Assembly: GCA_028023455.1 (NCBI GenBank)
Contig: JAQFVV010000031.1
Span: 992,001-1,056,000, forward strand
DNA from: Epiperipatus broadwayi
Lineage: Eukaryota; Onychophora; Udeonychophora; Euonychophora; Peripatidae
Reading direction: 5' to 3'
DNA length: 64,000 bases
This document shows, in pieces, positions 61,939-64,000 of the stretch. The translations under genes and the position numbers were made by a program. How positions within the stretch are numbered: position 1 is the stretch's first letter; each line of letters starts with the position of its first letter. The notes under the pieces were generated by a model. That model was not told the origin of the DNA. It did not search any database and saw only the letters and a program-made list of their open reading frames with translations.

Positions 61939-62441
61939 AACTATATCTTTTAGCTTAACTATAAAGTTATCAGCCCAAACTGAAAACAAACTAATGTTTT
62001 CAATTCAAGCTCATTTGCTTGTATAGACACACAGATCTGAAACCAATTCAGTATCCATATACATTGGTCTCTGCTTTTTAATAATTATAGTCACCATTAT
62101 CTTCTGGCTAGAATTGGTATTAAAACATCACATGATCATCTTTTCTTATGCTTACACAATCCAAAAACAGGGAATAATGATTATAGCTATTAAAAACCAG
62201 TCACCAAAATACATTGTAACCTTTTGGTTTGATGCGTACTCTAAAAAGACAAGTAGTTTCATTAAAACTATCAAATTTTAAATTTAATATAGTTAAACAA
62301 TAAATGTATATATTTTAAAGTAAATGTGAGATTGAGTTGCATTGGATTAATCACACATTTTTTATTAAATCATATAAATTGTATACCTCAATAGTACATT
62401 GATTAGTAATATGATTTTATAATTATGGTTTAAAATCAATT
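61939..62441. other. AT-rich spacer, no gene recognised
   Basis: No coding text. It borders the 3' tail of the RTE element that follows. Confidence 0.5.
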
Positions 62442-64000
62442 CATCATCATCATCATTATCAACCATTATCAATCCACTGCAGGATGAAGGCCTCTCCAAG
62501 TTTAATCCATCTCCGATCTTCAGCTTCTCTTCTCCACATCACCCCTGCACACTTTCTTATTTCATCCATCCATCTCACATGTGGTCTCTTTCTGGGTCTT
62601 TTACAATCTCTTGGAATCCAGTTTAAAATTTCAATTGTCCATCTATTATCATCTCTTCTAGCAATATGTCCAGCCCAACTCCACTTCAATCTTTTAATTT
62701 TTTCAATGAGGTCAGTAACACCCGTTTGTTCTCTTACCCATACATTGCGTTTTCGATCTCTTCTTGTTACTCCCAACATACATCTCTCCATACTTCTTTG
62801 AGTGGTCTGAAGTCTCTGTATTGCTCTTCTATTAAGTGTCCAAGTCTCAGATCCATAAGTAAGAACTGGTAAAACACATTTATTAAAAACCTTCCTTTTC
62901 AAACACATAGGCATATTTCCTTTTAGTATCAAGTTATTTCTACCAAAAGCACTCCAACCAAGTTTAATTCTATGATTAATTTCTTCCATTATGTTTCCAT
63001 CTGTATTAATAATCTGACCAAGATATTTGTAACTGTTAACTTCTTCTAATTCATCATAATCAATCTTTATTTTCATATTTTGAGCAAATCGATTAAACAT
63101 TACTTTAGTCTTTTTAACATTTATCTTTAGTCCTACTTTCCTACTTTCATCTGATAATTCCAGCAACATATCCTGCAGCTCTGAAGCATTATTTGCAAAA
63201 ACAACTACATCATCTGCAAAATCTAAATGACTTAAATAATCTCCATTTACTTTCACTCCTTTAGTTTCCCATTTTAATCCACAAAATACTTCTTGCAGCA
63301 CTGCTGTAAAAAGTTTTGGAGATATGGAGTCACCTTGTCTTACACCTTTCTCAATGTTGACTTTCCCAGTATCATTATGTAATCTAATTGTTGCTGTTGC
63401 ATTTTTATAAATATTCTTCAAAATGTGACAATATCCTGGATCTATACCTTGATGATCCAATGCTTTAATCACTGAAGAAATGTTTATAGAATCAAATGCC
63501 TTTTCATAATCTACAAATCCAAAACATAATGACAACTCATATTCATTTGACCTTTCTATAACTTCTCTCAACACCTGGATATGATCTATTGTACTAAAAC
63601 CACTTTTAAATGCAGCTTGTTCTCTTGGTTGGTGGAAATCCAATGTTCTCTGTAGACGAGTTGTAATTATCTTGGTAAAAATTTTATATAAAACTGATAA
63701 AAGGCTAATAGGTCTGTAATTTCTAATATCTTCTTTATCACCTTTTTTAAATATTAATATTATTACTGCATTCTTCCAATCATCCAGTACATCTTTATCA
63801 TTTAGACATTTGGTATATAACTTTGCTAAAAAATTTTCTATTTCTTCTCCTGCTTCTTTTAATATATCAATTATAATTCCATCATTACCTGGAGCCTTTC
63901 CCTTCTTCATACATTTAATTGCGTGTCTCACTTCTTCATTTAAAATTCTGGGCAATTCGGAAGATGGAATAGATATAGGAGGTACTTGTTCTTTATTACT
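62442..64000 (-). mobile_element. RTE-type non-LTR retrotransposon, young copy, runs off the window (copy D)
   Basis: The 3' end on the minus strand is a (GAT)n tail at about 62442-62457, typical of RTE elements. The open RT frame lies immediately upstream and continues past the last base of the window. It is the best preserved of the six RTE copies in this window and serves as the reference for copies B, C and F. Confidence 0.9.
62459..64000 (-). CDS. RTE reverse transcriptase (partial, open to the window edge)
   Basis: Reverse transcriptase of an RTE retrotransposon, which copies element RNA at a nicked target. The frame is open from the window edge to the stop at 62459, at least 513 codons with no internal stop. 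Counting from the leucine/methionine codon at 63955: KKGKAPGNDGI near residue 17, NYRPISLLSVLYKIF at 79-93, FVDYEKAFDS at 147-156 (first catalytic Asp), RQGDSISPKLF at 206-216, FADD at 246-249 (intact YxDD-type box), SYKYLGQII near 308, TYGSETWTLN near 370, then the C-terminal RTE-specific WAGHIARRDDNRWT. All catalytic residues are present, so this copy may be intact or nearly so. The endonuclease domain would lie beyond 64000. Plus-strand frames at 62484-62872 are shadows. Confidence 0.95.
   Translation of the reverse strand, partial: SNKEQVPPISIPSSELPRILNEEVRHAIKCMKKGKAPGNDGIIIDILKEAGEEIENFLAKLYTKCLNDKDVLDDWKNAVIILIFKKGDKEDIRNYRPISLLSVLYKIFTKIITTRLQRTLDFHQPREQAAFKSGFSTIDHIQVLREVIERSNEYELSLCFGFVDYEKAFDSINISSVIKALDHQGIDPGYCHILKNIYKNATATIRLHNDTGKVNIEKGVRQGDSISPKLFTAVLQEVFCGLKWETKGVKVNGDYLSHLDFADDVVVFANNASELQDMLLELSDESRKVGLKINVKKTKVMFNRFAQNMKIKIDYDELEEVNSYKYLGQIINTDGNIMEEINHRIKLGWSAFGRNNLILKGNMPMCLKRKVFNKCVLPVLTYGSETWTLNRRAIQRLQTTQRSMERCMLGVTRRDRKRNVWVREQTGVTDLIEKIKRLKWSWAGHIARRDDNRWTIEILNWIPRDCKRPRKRPHVRWMDEIRKCAGVMWRREAEDRRWIKLGEAFILQWIDNG

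Overview
The window is very AT-rich, non-coding animal DNA; by eye roughly a quarter of the bases are G or C. I found no host protein-coding gene, rRNA gene or functional tRNA gene. Almost everything recognisable is a transposable element or its relic: RTE-type, Jockey-type and Penelope-like retroelements, one Ty3/gypsy LTR element, a mariner relic, a hAT-type MITE, a second short TIR element and tRNA-derived SINEs. This mix points to an invertebrate animal. A mollusc, a chelicerate or another lineage are all possible, and the sequence alone does not decide.

Layout. 1.8-3.4 kb: 5' half of an RTE element (+). 5.0-6.7 kb: Penelope-like relic with RT and GIY-YIG remnants (+). 6.8 kb: tRNA-like relic. 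7.2-8.7 kb: Jockey-type RT relic (+). 10.0-13.0 kb: a heavily decayed but nearly full-length RTE (+). 15.0-26.7 kb: a Ty3/gypsy element on the minus strand with very long direct repeats. One repeat carries a 1-kb TIR element, which itself carries a SINE. The whole element is flanked by inverted arms at 14.7 and 26.8 kb. 27.3-30.6 kb: a degenerate inverted repeat around a mariner relic that contains a Penelope-like fragment. 32.3-32.6 kb: 66-bp tandem repeats that decode on the minus strand as a decayed 22-residue protein repeat. 36.5-36.8 kb: six short hairpin-like sites. 41.7 kb: SINE. 42.8-44.5 kb: RTE 3' relic (-) with a SINE inserted between clean target duplications. 47.7-48.4 and 56.5-56.7 kb: further RTE fragments (-). 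50.6-51.0 kb: hAT MITE with a perfect 8-bp duplication. 53.5-53.8 and 60.0-60.4 kb: foldback elements. 62.4-64.0 kb: a young RTE (-) with an open reading frame running off the window.

The least ordinary signal is a set of foldback (palindromic) repeats at 14.7/26.8, 53.6 and 60.2 kb, with a single-arm copy at 61.8 kb. They carry an outward-reading motif CTGATGA - short hairpin - GAAAC, the core arrangement of hammerhead ribozymes. Such cores are known from Penelope-like elements and retrozymes. None of these copies can be shown from sequence to be a complete ribozyme.
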